From the NCBI RefSeq assembly GCF_018881965.1, contig NZ_JACVPI010000001.1, forward strand, positions 254,018 to 318,017: 64,000 nt of DNA, in the 5' to 3' direction. The position numbers and the translations under genes are program-made. How positions within the stretch are numbered: position 1 is the first letter of the stretch; the number at the start of each line of letters is the position of its first letter. Source of the DNA: Polynucleobacter sp. JS-Polo-80-F4. Lineage in GTDB: Bacteria; Pseudomonadota; Gammaproteobacteria; Burkholderiales; Burkholderiaceae. Positions 49,710-59,387 of the stretch are shown here, one piece after another. The notes under the pieces were generated by a model, which was not told where the DNA came from, made no database searches, and saw only the letters and a program-made list of their open reading frames with translations.

Positions 49710-51056
49710 TTATTTCCCGCCAACCGTCATTGAACCCAGCAAGATAGATCCCGTTTCCTTGGTGCCACGAATTAATGTATCGCTACCAATTAACTGAATA
49801 TCCATCAGCATATCGCGCAAGTTGCCAGCGATCGTGACCTCTTCCACAGGATATTGAATTTCTCCATTCTCAACCCAGTAGCCAAATGCGCCACGTGAAT
49901 AATCACCTGTCACATAATTAACGCCCTGCCCCATTAACTCAGTTACCAACAATCCAGTGCCCATTTCTTTTAGCAATGCCGGCAAACCACCTTTTGGAGT
50001 TTTCTTACTTTGCAAAGTAAGGTGATGTGATCCACCAGCATTTCCAGTAGTCTTCATACCCAACTTACGCGCAGAATAGGTTGATAAAAAGTATCCTTCG
50101 AGTATTCCTTGATTCACTACTGTGCGAGCAGATGTTTTTACACCCTCCTCATCAAATGGTGCACTACCAGTCATGGCCTTCAGATGTGGATCCTCAAATA
50201 AGCTAATGTGTTTTGGTAGCACCTGCTTGCCTAAACTATCGAGCAAAAAGCTAGAGCGGCGATAGAGTGCGCCACCTGATACTGCCTGTACCAAGCCGCC
50301 CAATAAGCCTGCAGCCAAAGGGGCTTCAAAGATGACTGGACAACGCCGAGTAGTTAAAGATCTTGCTTTGAGACGGGATAAAGCTCTTTGAGCAGCATAA
50401 ACACCAATTGCCGCAGGATCAGCCAACTCCTCAGGAATGCGTGAGCTGGAATACCAATCGTCACGCTGCATGTGCGCCTTCTTGCCACCTTCACTCGCAA
50501 TCGGTGCGCAAGAAATATAGTGACGAGAAAATGGATAGCCTCCCATAAAACCATGGGAAGTGCCCATCATGAAATGGGCATGATGTGCCGACACTGATGC
50601 GCCATCACTATTCTGAATTTGTTTGCTGACGGCAAACGCAGCGCCTTCAGCAATACGAGCAATTTCAACAGCGCTGGCTGCATCTAAGTTCCATGGATGA
50701 AACAAATCGAGATCCAGCGGATTTTTTTCTAGGAGCTCTGCTTCTGCCGGTCCCGCACAAAGATCTTCTGCGGTATGTTGTGCGATGTGATAAGCAGCAT
50801 CTACCGTTGCCTTTAGGGATTCTTTAGAAAAATCACTCGTGCTGGCATTGCCGCGATGGTGGCCCAAAAATACTGTAACCCCGACTTGCTTATCCAAGCT
50901 TTGCTCGATAGTCTCAACCTCCCCTTTGCGAACAGTAACGGAGAGACCTTGTCCCTCGGAAACTTCAGCAACAGCATCTGAGGCACCCCTTCTTTTGGCC
51001 TCTTTGAGCATGAAATCGATGATTTCTTGAAACTGGTTGGATGTGTATGTAAACAT
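49710..51056 (-). CDS. pmbA: TldE/PmbA-type metalloprotease-related protein
   Basis: 448-residue PmbA (TldE), the non-metal subunit of the TldD/TldE heterodimer that trims peptides such as microcins and antitoxins. It begins IIDFMLKEAKRRGASDA, followed by VEVSEGQGLSVTVRKGEVE-type sequence, and the C-terminal part has STYSARKLGMKTTGNAGG and MGQGVNYVTGDYSRGAFGYWVENG. Divergent from mogA across 26 bp. Length and motifs are normal. Confidence 0.95.
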   Translation of the reverse strand: MFTYTSNQFQEIIDFMLKEAKRRGASDAVAEVSEGQGLSVTVRKGEVETIEQSLDKQVGVTVFLGHHRGNASTSDFSKESLKATVDAAYHIAQHTAEDLCAGPAEAELLEKNPLDLDLFHPWNLDAASAVEIARIAEGAAFAVSKQIQNSDGASVSAHHAHFMMGTSHGFMGGYPFSRHYISCAPIASEGGKKAHMQRDDWYSSSRIPEELADPAAIGVYAAQRALSRLKARSLTTRRCPVIFEAPLAAGLLGGLVQAVSGGALYRRSSFLLDSLGKQVLPKHISLFEDPHLKAMTGSAPFDEEGVKTSARTVVNQGILEGYFLSTYSARKLGMKTTGNAGGSHHLTLQSKKTPKGGLPALLKEMGTGLLVTELMGQGVNYVTGDYSRGAFGYWVENGEIQYPVEEVTIAGNLRDMLMDIQLIGSDTLIRGTKETGSILLGSMTVGGK

Positions 51057-51082
51057 GCCCTAATAATAGCTAGAATAGAAAC

Positions 51083-51715
51083 ATGAAGCATACAGAAGCC
51101 CTAAAACGAAATAGCCCAAATGAGGTCAAAATCGGCCTGATTTCCATCTCGGATCGCGCCAGCAAGGGTGTTTATCAGGATGAAGGTATTCCTGCCCTCC
51201 AGACTTGGCTGATGAAGGTCATCCAGAATCCCTGCGTTTTTCATGAACGCCTGATTGCCGATGAATCCGAAATCATCACCGAGACGATCGTAGAGTTAGT
51301 GGATGAGCTAGGCTGCGATTTGGTTCTCACCACAGGCGGCACAGGCCCCTCTAGAAGGGATGTCACCCCCGAGGCTACTCGCGATGCGGGAACCCGTGAG
51401 ATGCCTGGATTTGGCGAGCAAATGCGGCAAATTAGCCTGAATTTTGTACCCACCGCAATTCTCTCCCGACAAACTGCTGTCCTCAGAGAGATTGAGGATC
51501 ATGCCGCTCTGGTGATCAATCTACCAGGACAACCTAAAGCGATTGCAGAAACCTTGGAAGGTCTTAAGGATGAGAATGGCAAATCGATTGTTCCTGGAAT
51601 CTTTGCTGCCGTACCCTATTGCGTTGATTTGATCGGCGGCCCCTATATCGAAACCGATGAAACGATCGTTAAAGTCTTTAGACCCAAAAGCGCCATTAAG
51701 AAATCTGCGGTTTGA
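51083..51715 (+). CDS. mogA: Molybdopterin adenylyltransferase MogA
   Basis: 210 residues. The MogA/MoaB fold is clear: IGLISISDRASKGVYQDEGIPALQTWL, TTGGTGPSRRDVTPEATRDA, and the C-terminal YCVDLIGGPYIETD found in the longer MogA branch. It adenylates molybdopterin before molybdate insertion. Followed by a strong bidirectional terminator. No other molybdenum-cofactor gene adjoins. Confidence 0.94.
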   Translation: MKHTEALKRNSPNEVKIGLISISDRASKGVYQDEGIPALQTWLMKVIQNPCVFHERLIADESEIITETIVELVDELGCDLVLTTGGTGPSRRDVTPEATRDAGTREMPGFGEQMRQISLNFVPTAILSRQTAVLREIEDHAALVINLPGQPKAIAETLEGLKDENGKSIVPGIFAAVPYCVDLIGGPYIETDETIVKVFRPKSAIKKSAV

Positions 51716-51734
51716 TTCTTTTGAACCCATAAAG

Positions 51735-51759
51735 AAAAGGCCCACACTGTGGGCCTTTT
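51735..51759. terminator. Bidirectional terminator between mogA and orn
   Basis: AAAAGGCCCAC-ACT-GTGGGCCTTTT: an 11-base perfect stem with flanking A and T tracts, in the gap between the convergent mogA and orn genes. Confidence 0.85.
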
Positions 51760-51792
51760 TATTCCGACTACTACATCTTGTCTTCAGTCCGC

Positions 51793-52398
51793 TTACTGCG
51801 GTAAGGGCACAATAAACTTCTCGCGGTAGTACTTAAGCTCCTCAATAGATTCTTCGATATCCGCTAAGGCTGTATGCGCCTGGTTCTTAGTAAAACCTTT
51901 AACCAATTCAGGATGCCAACGCTTGCAAAGCTCTTTCAAAGTCGACACATCAATATTTCGATAATGAAAATAGGCCTCTAGTTTTGGCATGTACTTTGCC
52001 ATAAAACGCCTGTCTTGCCCAATCGTATTTCCGCACATCGGGGCAATGCCTGCCTTAATGTATTTTTTCAAAAAGGCGATACATTCAGCCTCAACAGTTG
52101 CCTCATCCAAAGTGGATGCCTTCACCTTTTCAATCAAGCCCGAACGACCATGGGTGCCCTTATTCCAGGCATCCATCGCATCTAACACCGCATCATCTTG
52201 ATGCACCACCCAAACAGGCGCTGTGGCGATGGTGTTGAGATGGGCGTCAGTCACAATGATGGCAATTTCCAGAATCCGCTCGGTTTCTGGGTTTAGGCCC
52301 GACATTTCCATATCCACCCATATCAGGTGCTCATTGGCTGGTGCCGTCTTGGTTGCCGTAGTTGCTGCAGTTGCTGTAATGTTAGTTTGCTCGCTCAT
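51793..52398 (-). CDS. orn: Oligoribonuclease
   Basis: 201 residues. The DEDDh exonuclease motifs are visible: [40 protein letters not shown] (exo II) and the [15 protein letters not shown] region (exo III). Orn degrades RNA dimers left by other RNases and is essential in many proteobacteria. The extra 20-residue Ala/Thr-rich N-terminus is unusual but follows the ATG. Divergent from the M48 protease gene across 15 bp. Confidence 0.95.
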   Translation of the reverse strand: MSEQTNITATAATTATKTAPANEHLIWVDMEMSGLNPETERILEIAIIVTDAHLNTIATAPVWVVHQDDAVLDAMDAWNKGTHGRSGLIEKVKASTLDEATVEAECIAFLKKYIKAGIAPMCGNTIGQDRRFMAKYMPKLEAYFHYRNIDVSTLKELCKRWHPELVKGFTKNQAHTALADIEESIEELKYYREKFIVPLPQ

Positions 52399-52413
52399 AT
52401 CTATAATGATCTC

Positions 52414-53667
52414 ATGACATTCACAATTGTTTTTCTAATCGCCTTTATTGCTAGTTTTGGCTTGCGCCACTGGCTATCCCAACGTCAAATTCGCTACGTA
52501 GCACAGCATCGCGATGCTGTGCCTGCAGATTTCGCTGAAAAAGTGACTCTCGTCGAACATCAAAAAGCGGCTGACTACACCATTGCTAAATTACGCCTAG
52601 GTATTTTAGAGAATGGGCTCAGCGCCATCATTTTAATTGGCTTCACCTTATTGGGCGGTCTGCAGATTCTCAATCTGGCATTGCTCCAATTACTTGGTGA
52701 AGGTATTGCCCAGCAAATGGCTCTACTCATTTCAATCGTCATCATCTCCGGCATTATTGATATCCCCTTCTCTTGGTGCAAACAGTTCCATCTGGAAGAG
52801 CGCTTTGGCTTTAATCGCATGGACAAGAAACTATTTTTCTCTGACATGTTCAAAGGTCTAGGTGTAGGCGGCGCGATTGGGGTTCCGCTACTCTGGGTGA
52901 TTTTGACCTTGATGGCTAAAGCAGGAGACTTATGGTGGTTGTGGGCGTGGTTAGTACTAACCGTCTTTAGCTTACTCATGCAGTGGATCTTCCCAACCTT
53001 CATTGCGCCCCTTTTTAATAAGTTTCAAGCTTTAGATGAAGGCCCCTTAAAGACGCAGATTGAAGCATTGCTAAAGCGCTGTGACTTTGCAAGCCAGGGA
53101 CTCTTTGTCATGGATGGCAGCAAGCGCAGTGCGCATGGCAATGCATTCTTTGCCGGCATGGGCAAGGCTAAGCGCATTGTATTTTTTGACACCTTAATCG
53201 AGAAGCTCAATCCAGGCGAAGTAGAAGCGGTATTGGCGCACGAGCTTGGTCACTTTAAATGTAAACATATTCGTAAGCGTCTCTTGGTCTCATTTGCCTT
53301 AAGCTTTGCGATGCTTGCCCTCTTAGGCTGGGTTAGCACCAAGGCTTGGTTCTATACAGATTTAGGCGTCATGCCTAACCTAAATGGCTATAACGGCGGT
53401 TTAGCTTTGGCACTCTTCATGCTGGTCTCACCAGTCTTTAGCTTCTTCTTTACGCCGCTTTCTAGTTTGGCATCACGCAAACATGAATATGAGGCTGACG
53501 GATTTGCTGCTGAAAAATCTTCAGCAAAAGATTTAATTACTGCACTAGTGAAGCTATATCAAGATAATGCATCGACACTAACGCCTGATCCGATTTATAC
53601 GGCGTTTTACAGCTCGCATCCGCCCGCCCCTTTACGCATTGCTAACTTGCAACGGTTTAGCTCATAA
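52414..53667 (+). CDS. M48-family zinc metalloprotease, Ste24/CAAX type
   Basis: 417-residue integral membrane protease. Several membrane helices and an N-terminal extension ([22 protein letters not shown]) precede the HExxH site [13 protein letters not shown] and the third zinc ligand Glu in [29 protein letters not shown] and [10 protein letters not shown] near the C-terminus are typical of the CAAX prenyl endopeptidase branch found in Burkholderiales. The ATG at 52414 is chosen; the longer frame lies within orn. rsgA begins 2 bp after the stop. Confidence 0.93.
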   Translation: MTFTIVFLIAFIASFGLRHWLSQRQIRYVAQHRDAVPADFAEKVTLVEHQKAADYTIAKLRLGILENGLSAIILIGFTLLGGLQILNLALLQLLGEGIAQQMALLISIVIISGIIDIPFSWCKQFHLEERFGFNRMDKKLFFSDMFKGLGVGGAIGVPLLWVILTLMAKAGDLWWLWAWLVLTVFSLLMQWIFPTFIAPLFNKFQALDEGPLKTQIEALLKRCDFASQGLFVMDGSKRSAHGNAFFAGMGKAKRIVFFDTLIEKLNPGEVEAVLAHELGHFKCKHIRKRLLVSFALSFAMLALLGWVSTKAWFYTDLGVMPNLNGYNGGLALALFMLVSPVFSFFFTPLSSLASRKHEYEADGFAAEKSSAKDLITALVKLYQDNASTLTPDPIYTAFYSSHPPAPLRIANLQRFSS

Positions 53668-53669
53668 CG

Positions 53670-54683
53670 ATGGAACAGTTTCATGCGCTACTCATTGCCT
53701 CCTACGGAAGGCATTATTTAGCGCAGCGTTTGGTAGCAGATGCTGATGACTGTGAATCACCCACTGGCCCATTAATTCAAGTCAGTACGCCAGCCAAGCA
53801 ACATATTGGCGCGGTTGGTGATCGCATGTTGCTTGAAATGACTTCAGCTGATCAAGCCCGCATTATTCAAATTGAACCCCGAGAAAATCTGCTCTATCGC
53901 TCCGATGCTTTTAAGAGCAAACTGATTGCATCTAATGTTGACCAGATCTTAGTAGTACTTGCAACGCAACCCGCTTTTTCCCCAGATCTCTTAGGTAGAG
54001 CTGTAGTAGCTGCTGAAGCAAATCAAATTGGTCTGCATATCTTGCTCAATAAATGTGACCTCAAAGATAACTTAGAGCACGCTCGCAAAATCATCGCGCC
54101 TTATGCGCGCATGGGCTATCAGGTGAGTGAAGTTTCTGCCAAGTTTGATCCATCTTCAATTGATGCCTTGCGCACTGCCTTGCAAGGGAAGGTCTCAGTC
54201 TTTGTAGGTCAATCCGGTATGGGCAAGTCCAGTCTATTAAACGCATGGATTCCGAATGCTGCAGCTTTGACTCAAGAGTATTCGGTGCGCTTAGATACCG
54301 GCAAACATACGACTACTGCTTGTCGTTACTTTGAACTGCCGGAGTCATGGGGAAGGGATGAGACGGGCAAGCTTGGTGCTCTGATTGATTCACCGGGCTT
54401 TCAGGAGTTTGGTTTGGCCCATATGTCGGTAAGTGAACTACAACATGCCTTTAGGGAATTTAAAGACCTGCTAGGAAAGTGTCGCTTTCATAATTGCGCG
54501 CATTTATCTGAACCAGACTGCGCTGTTCGTGAAGCGGTAGACAGAAATGAAATAGCGCCAGAAAGACTGACGCTATTTAGACAGCTGCACTCAGATTCGA
54601 AAACAGCGGATGTACAAATTCAGGGAATTAGCCAAGCCAAAGAGCGATGGTCAGCATTAGCAACAAAGCCATCCAAGCGATAA
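53670..54683 (+). CDS. rsgA: Ribosome small-subunit GTPase A
   Basis: 337 residues, a circularly permuted GTPase: NKCDLK (G4) precedes GQSGMGKSS (G1) and IDSPGFQEF (G3). The C-terminal zinc site CRFHNCAHLSEPDCAV is intact. RsgA assists 30S maturation and releases RbfA. Two bases after the M48 gene, hence one transcript. Its 3' end overlaps the convergent CbiB-like gene by 56 bp. Confidence 0.96.
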   Translation: MEQFHALLIASYGRHYLAQRLVADADDCESPTGPLIQVSTPAKQHIGAVGDRMLLEMTSADQARIIQIEPRENLLYRSDAFKSKLIASNVDQILVVLATQPAFSPDLLGRAVVAAEANQIGLHILLNKCDLKDNLEHARKIIAPYARMGYQVSEVSAKFDPSSIDALRTALQGKVSVFVGQSGMGKSSLLNAWIPNAAALTQEYSVRLDTGKHTTTACRYFELPESWGRDETGKLGALIDSPGFQEFGLAHMSVSELQHAFREFKDLLGKCRFHNCAHLSEPDCAVREAVDRNEIAPERLTLFRQLHSDSKTADVQIQGISQAKERWSALATKPSKR

Positions 54684-55587
54684 CCAAGCGCCATACCAAT
54701 CCTACTGCAGAGCGCATCGTACGCTCATTCGGCTCAAGACCTACTTCATAGACTACCGGCTCACCAGCTTCAGCCATACGCAAGGCCTCATCGCTATCAG
54801 GCTCACTCATCGGCTCGCCCAAACGAACGCCTAAAGCACCACTACCCGCAGCCAAGATCACTGCCGACAAAGAGTCAGACCATTTTTGCGTGAGGTAACG
54901 CCAGCCGTATACAGCGCCTTCGAAGTTACCGACAATAGCAAAGCCCATTGCAGTAATGCGTGCAGGAACCCAATCCAAGACATAGAAGAAATGACGAGCT
55001 GACTCGCTGAGATTAAAGTCACCACGCTCTGACCAACGTTGGGAAGCAATATCCGCCAGACGATACAGCACAACGCCCGCAGGACCCATCGGCATCATGA
55101 ACCAGAACAACACACCAAAGACATGGTGATGTGAGCCAATGATGGCGCGCTCTAAGGCTAAAGAAATCACTTCTGTCTCAGTCAGATTAGAGATATCTAA
55201 CTCTGAGCCATACCACTCACCCAAGGCAGCGCGAGCCGCCGGTAGGTCATGCGCTTCGATAGCTTCATGAACCGCAGTAAAGGAATGACTGAACTGTCGA
55301 AAGCCAAAGAATAAATAGGCAATGACGATATTCCAAATGAAGCCCAAAATTGGATACGTCACCATACAAGTGACGTACACCATAAAGACTAAAAAGGTAG
55401 GCAGTATGAATGCTACTAGACAGGCCATACGAGCGCCTACAGGACTTGCACCTTCATCAGTCTTGCCGCCAAACTCGGCAGCAACCCAATCTAACCAGCG
55501 AGAGCAGACACGTGCAATCCAATGGCTTGATGTAACTGGGCGATATTGCTCAGCAATGAGGGCGAAGAGAATAGAAAAGAAAGTCAT
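54628..55587 (-). CDS. CobD/CbiB-like membrane protein
   Basis: 319 residues with about four to five membrane helices. The N-terminus FSILFALIAEQYRPV and the part ALEWYGSELDISNL-like (here LGEWYGSELDISNLTETEV) match the CbiB/AmpE group, followed by FWFMMPMGPAGVVLYRLADI. No cobalamin genes are near, so a cobalamin role is doubtful; related AmpE proteins occur outside B12 clusters. It overlaps NUDIX by 4 bp and converges on rsgA. Confidence 0.85.
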   Translation of the reverse strand: MTFFSILFALIAEQYRPVTSSHWIARVCSRWLDWVAAEFGGKTDEGASPVGARMACLVAFILPTFLVFMVYVTCMVTYPILGFIWNIVIAYLFFGFRQFSHSFTAVHEAIEAHDLPAARAALGEWYGSELDISNLTETEVISLALERAIIGSHHHVFGVLFWFMMPMGPAGVVLYRLADIASQRWSERGDFNLSESARHFFYVLDWVPARITAMGFAIVGNFEGAVYGWRYLTQKWSDSLSAVILAAGSGALGVRLGEPMSEPDSDEALRMAEAGEPVVYEVGLEPNERTMRSAVGLVWRLVIAWMALLLMLTIALWLG

Positions 55588-56327
55588 ACTTTTAATAAAT
55601 GATAAAGGTTACGCAACATTCCCGCAGTGGCACCCCAAATAAAGCGGTTCTCATAAGGCATTGAATAAAAACGTCGTCCGCCCTGCTCACTTTGCCACAA
55701 TCTCACCTGATGATTGGCGGGATCCAGCAAAAAACTCAGGGGCACTTCAAATACATCGGCTACCTCAAACTCATCTAAGACATATTCTGCCTGAGCTTGG
55801 ACCAATCCTACTACTGGAGTGACGCTATAGCCAGAAACCGTTAAATACTGAGGTAAGTGCCCAATAATTTCAACTCGATCTGGATGAAGTCCGATCTCTT
55901 CCTGACTCTCACGCAAAGCAGTGTCATTTGGACCTTGATCCTCTGGGTCCATTCGGCCACCTGGAAAACTGATCTGCCCTGCATGATCACGCAAATGATT
56001 GGTTCTTTGCGTCAGTAACACTGATAAACCCTCTTCCTTTAATAGAAGTGGAATAAGCACTGCTGCTTTAGTAACTTTGCCAACAGCTTGTCGCTTAGCA
56101 ATAATGTCAGATGCAATCACATGACGGTTTTCATCCGTAATTTCTGGTTGCCATTGCGGCGGTGATTGCAGGCGAGCCCTTAAACCGGCCGGCTCCAAAA
56201 ATTCTTTTGCTACTTTTTTTTCGTGAGCACACACCTGATGAATCGGAATCGCTTGCGCATCAAATCCTGGCGGCGCGGCAACATTGATTGCATTGTCTTC
56301 AGGGCTTGAGTTCTTAGGCATGTTCAT
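55584..56327 (-). CDS. NUDIX hydrolase, coenzyme A pyrophosphatase type
   Basis: 247 residues. The NUDIX box GGRMDPEDQGPNDTALRESQ plus EEIGL is complete, preceded by the CoA-binding region LTQRTNHLRDHAGQISFP (NudL/YeaB signature). Cleaves CoA and related pyrophosphates in the family. The ATG lies 57 bp after the rplS stop and follows the rplS terminator, so it has its own promoter. It overlaps the CbiB-like gene by 4 bp. Confidence 0.93.
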   Translation of the reverse strand: MNMPKNSSPEDNAINVAAPPGFDAQAIPIHQVCAHEKKVAKEFLEPAGLRARLQSPPQWQPEITDENRHVIASDIIAKRQAVGKVTKAAVLIPLLLKEEGLSVLLTQRTNHLRDHAGQISFPGGRMDPEDQGPNDTALRESQEEIGLHPDRVEIIGHLPQYLTVSGYSVTPVVGLVQAQAEYVLDEFEVADVFEVPLSFLLDPANHQVRLWQSEQGGRRFYSMPYENRFIWGATAGMLRNLYHLLKV

Positions 56328-56340
56328 ATTCTAAGGCAAC

Positions 56341-56368
56341 AAAAAAGGCGACCTAAGCCGCCTTTTTT
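56341..56368 (-). terminator. Terminator of the rpsP-rplS operon
   Basis: AAAAAAGGCG-ACCTAAGC-CGCCTTTTTT: ten-base stem with long A/T flanks, starting 16 bp past the rplS stop. It ends the operon ahead of the NUDIX gene. Confidence 0.85.
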
Positions 56369-56383
56369 ACTTCTAGCCGGAAT

Positions 56384-56779
56384 TTACTCTGCGGCTGGAG
56401 CTGCCACTGCTACCTTACGTGCAGGAAGCTTCTCTTTAATACGTGCAGACTTACCTGAACGATCGCGCAAGTAGTACAACTTAGCACGACGTACATCACC
56501 GCGACGCTTAACTTCAATGCTAGCGATCAATGGTGAGTAAGTTTGGAATGTACGCTCTACACCTTCGCCAGATGAAATCTTGCGAACGATAAAGCTAGAA
56601 TTAAGTCCGCGATTGCGCTTAGCAATCACAACGCCTTCAAACGCCTGAGTACGCTTACGCGCACCTTCAACAACGTTTACGCCAACAACTACTGTGTCGC
56701 CAGGAGCAAAACTTGGCAATACTTTGTTAGCACTTAAGCGAGCAATTTCTTCTTGCTCAATTTTTTCAATTAAATTCAT
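56384..56779 (-). CDS. rplS: 50S ribosomal protein L19
   Basis: 131 residues. It shows [16 protein letters not shown] N-terminus, [40 protein letters not shown] (residues about 24-63) and the end [28 protein letters not shown]. The C-terminal Ala-rich tail (VAVAAPAAE) is an extension common in beta-proteobacteria. Last gene of the rpsP-rimM-trmD-rplS block. Confidence 0.97.
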   Translation of the reverse strand: MNLIEKIEQEEIARLSANKVLPSFAPGDTVVVGVNVVEGARKRTQAFEGVVIAKRNRGLNSSFIVRKISSGEGVERTFQTYSPLIASIEVKRRGDVRRAKLYYLRDRSGKSARIKEKLPARKVAVAAPAAE

Positions 56780-56914
56780 TTTTAATCCTTAAACATCGTA
56801 TTAGCGTTTAATCCCGAGATATAAATCAGCGGACCTAATAGAGGATGCAGTTAAAACAATTTCACTAAACCAAAAACTAAACACCTAATCACTACTGCAC
56901 ACTACTAAAAGTAT

Positions 56915-57661
56915 TTACAGCGAGCGAAGAAATTGTTCATCTTCTCGGGTTAGCAACCCTTTGGCTCTAGCCGAATCAATTAAGTCCGGCCTTAACCTGA
57001 ACGTCAGCTCTAAAGACTTCTGCCGACGCCAATCTGCTATTTTAGCGTGATGTCCGCCTAAAAGCACGTCCGGGACGGATAAATTTTCATATATTTCAGG
57101 GCGAGTGTAGTGTGGATAGTCCAAAAGACCGTTCATAAAGCTATCCTGGGTAGCAGATTCGCCATCCCCCAGGGCTCCTGGAATCAATCTAATGACCGCA
57201 TCCATCATGGCCATCGCAGGAATTTCACCCCCAGAAAGCACAAAATCACCGATAGAAAGCTGTAAATCCACGTTTCGGTCGACAAAACGCTGGTCTACGG
57301 CCTCATATCGACCACAAATAAAGCTTAAATTACCGTAACTGAGGATATCTGTCGCTATCTTCTGAGAAAAACGCTCACCCTGAGGTGCTAATAAGCAAAT
57401 TGGGCCACTTTTTATGCCTGCCGCCTGGTGGGACGACTTAATTCCAGCAACAGTATCTTCCAGGGGCTTGGCCATCATGACCATACCGGGGCCACCGCCA
57501 TAAGCACGGTCATCTACCGTTTTACGGGGATCGGTACAAAAGTCTCGGGGATTCCAAAGGTGAACACTGGCTAGTGATTGCTCGCAAGCGCGACCGGTAA
57601 TGCCCCACTTTGTTAAAGCAGAGAACATTTCCGGAAACAAGGTCACAACATCAAAGCGCAT
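56915..57661 (-). CDS. trmD: tRNA (guanine-N1)-methyltransferase
   Basis: 248 residues, the trefoil-knot SPOUT enzyme methylating G37 of tRNA. It has RFDVVTLFPEMFSAL, NPRDFCTDPRKTVDDRAYGGGPGMVM, LSIGDFVLSGGEIPAM (knot) and LLDYPHYTRPE. The gap to rplS is 135 bp, long for this operon, and may hold a leader or extra signal. Between rimM and trmD there are 46 bp. Confidence 0.97.
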   Translation of the reverse strand: MRFDVVTLFPEMFSALTKWGITGRACEQSLASVHLWNPRDFCTDPRKTVDDRAYGGGPGMVMMAKPLEDTVAGIKSSHQAAGIKSGPICLLAPQGERFSQKIATDILSYGNLSFICGRYEAVDQRFVDRNVDLQLSIGDFVLSGGEIPAMAMMDAVIRLIPGALGDGESATQDSFMNGLLDYPHYTRPEIYENLSVPDVLLGGHHAKIADWRRQKSLELTFRLRPDLIDSARAKGLLTREDEQFLRSL

Positions 57662-57707
57662 ATCAGTAATTAAGTTTGAACTTTATCTTTGCGTTCTTAT
57701 TCACTCT

Positions 57708-58274
57708 TTATTGCCAGTCAGACTGCCAATCGAGGGTAATCGTTTTGTTTGGTAGATCGACGTTTTGCACCACTTCTTTTACGAATGGCACTAGATACTT
57801 GATCGTCTTTGTTTGAGCATCACCGATAGCAATGACACCATGTGCGCCATTCTCAGTGACATCAATAACTTCACCAAGTGCCTCGCCTTGTAAATTCATT
57901 GCACTGCAGCCAATGAGGTCTACCCAGTAATACGAATCACTTTCCACCTTTGGAAAAGCATCGCGCGCCACTAAGATGCGCGAACCTTTTAATGCCAAGG
58001 CTTGATCACGATCATTCACGCCATCAAGCGCCATCACCACATTACCGCTGTGCATCTTGGCGCTTTTGACTTTGTACTGCGTCAATGAGGCCTGCTCTAA
58101 AGACGCAGAAACGCCTGCATCCCTACGAGGGATAAGCGATAACCAAACCGATTTAGAAGAAAGAAGTGCTACAGGCTCAGATGAGTGAGGCCTCACCTTT
58201 ACTTGACCCTGCAAACCTTGTGCCTCAGATATGGCACCAAGTTCAATCAATTCATCTATGGAAGGCGTACTCAT
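57708..58274 (-). CDS. rimM: 16S rRNA processing factor RimM
   Basis: 188 residues with the RimM N-terminal barrel (IELGAISEAQGLQGQVKVRP), ALDGVNDRDQALALKGSRILVARD, and the PRC-barrel end YWVDLIGCSAMNLQGEALGEV...KTIKYLVPFVKEVVQNVDL-like segment. It assists 30S head assembly and binds S19. It is separated from rpsP by 92 bp holding a long perfect hairpin. Confidence 0.96.
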   Translation of the reverse strand: MSTPSIDELIELGAISEAQGLQGQVKVRPHSSEPVALLSSKSVWLSLIPRRDAGVSASLEQASLTQYKVKSAKMHSGNVVMALDGVNDRDQALALKGSRILVARDAFPKVESDSYYWVDLIGCSAMNLQGEALGEVIDVTENGAHGVIAIGDAQTKTIKYLVPFVKEVVQNVDLPNKTITLDWQSDWQ

Positions 58275-58322
58275 TTGTAAGACACCTTATTTTTCCAAGA
58301 TAGAACTACTAGAAATTCCGTC

Positions 58323-58357
58323 ACTAAAAGCTTCATCACAACGATGAAGCTTTTAGT
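58323..58357 (-). promoter_or_regulatory. Perfect 15-bp hairpin between rpsP and rimM
   Basis: ACTAAAAGCTTCATC and GATGAAGCTTTTAGT form a perfect 15-base stem around a five-base loop. There is no T tract after it in the direction of transcription (minus), so it is not an ordinary terminator. It may be an attenuator or an mRNA processing and stability element setting rpsP output above rimM-trmD-rplS. Confidence 0.55.
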
Positions 58358-58366
58358 AATTGAATA

Positions 58367-58612
58367 TTAAACAGCTGGATTGTTTTTGATCAAACGAGTT
58401 ACTGTTGGAGAGATTTGCGCGCCAACACCAGTCCAATAAGTCAAACGGTCTTGAGCAATACGCATTGCTTGCTCAGTAGCCGCTGCTTGTGGATTGAAGT
58501 AACCAATACGCTCGATAAAGTTCGAGTCACGACGGTTGCGCTTATCAGTAGCAACGATGCTGTAAAAAGGGCGCTTCTTAGAACCGCCGCGTGCCAGTCG
58601 AATGACGACCAT
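58367..58612 (-). CDS. rpsP: 30S ribosomal protein S16
   Basis: 81 residues. It shows [40 protein letters not shown] in its N-terminal half (residues about 2-41) and the [15 protein letters not shown] tail, as in all S16 proteins. First gene of the classical rpsP-rimM-trmD-rplS operon; the promoter should lie in the 220-bp gap to the divergent lipoprotein gene. Confidence 0.97.
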   Translation of the reverse strand: MVVIRLARGGSKKRPFYSIVATDKRNRRDSNFIERIGYFNPQAAATEQAMRIAQDRLTYWTGVGAQISPTVTRLIKNNPAV

Positions 58613-58872
58613 ACTTATTCCTTAAAATCTAAAATGAAAACAGGTTGATTACAACCCAATGAAATTTCTACAAAAAACCTTGGGCTCCAGCTCACCAAAT
58701 AAAGATAAGGTAGAGCGGAAAACCTCATATTCTAGACGAAAACCCCTACTTCTTCCACCTATTTCAGCACCTAAGACAGTAGAATAGAACACGCACTTTA
58801 TTAAAAATTATATTAAAAACAATAACTTAGGTAAATATGGTCCTTAAATATAGCCCTTCAGACTGGATCGGA

Positions 58873-59361
58873 ATGTCCTTAAATAGGCTCTTTCTGACAC
58901 TTTCTTGCCTAAGTCTTGGGTTTTTAGTCGGCTGCGCCAATGTCATTCCCCCTTGCAGTGCCAAAATCAGCCCTCCCAGCAGCGAGCTCAAAAATACCAA
59001 ATGGGAGCTCACCCGCTGGAACTTACCCCCTAATAGCAATGGCGAGGTGCGCACACGCCAGATTCCGCAGGGCGATGCCAGCAACCCCATACAAATCATT
59101 TTTGATGCCAATGGGCAACGCCTCAGTGGCTCCACAGGATGCAATCGGTTTACCGCAACAATCGATGAAGACGCTCGTGGCTTTTCTCTTAAGCAAATTG
59201 CAAGCACTAAGATGGCTTGCAATCCACAACGCATGGAACTAGAGAATGACTTTCTCTACGAGCTAAATGACTATCGCAGCATCGTGCGCAACGGCGATCA
59301 GTTACTCATGATTGGCACCGATCGTGAAGTACTTAGCTTTACTCAAAAAACAAATAAATAA
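58873..59361 (+). CDS. META/HslJ-domain lipoprotein
   Basis: About 162 residues. From the ATG at 58873 the N-terminus is a clean lipoprotein signal (LFLTLSCLSLGFLVGC). The mature domain matches META/HslJ: NTKWELTRW, IIFDANGQRLSGSTGCNRFTA, STKMACN and LENDFLYEL. HslJ-type proteins in the envelope are linked to heat and novobiocin tolerance. An ATG at 58837 with AGG upstream would add 12 residues; both are possible. Divergent from rpsP, followed by the membrane protein gene by 26 bp. Confidence 0.85.
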   Translation: MSLNRLFLTLSCLSLGFLVGCANVIPPCSAKISPPSSELKNTKWELTRWNLPPNSNGEVRTRQIPQGDASNPIQIIFDANGQRLSGSTGCNRFTATIDEDARGFSLKQIASTKMACNPQRMELENDFLYELNDYRSIVRNGDQLLMIGTDREVLSFTQKTNK

Positions 59362-59387
59362 CCATTAGTAACTCTATAGAAATACTC

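Noticed and set aside
51308..51745. Minus-strand frames across mogA.
   Set aside because: Shadow frames of mogA without start signals.
54628..55587. Cobalamin biosynthesis gene cbiB/cobD.
   Set aside because: No other cobalamin gene adjoins, and the CbiB fold is shared with AmpE-like proteins, so only family level is given.
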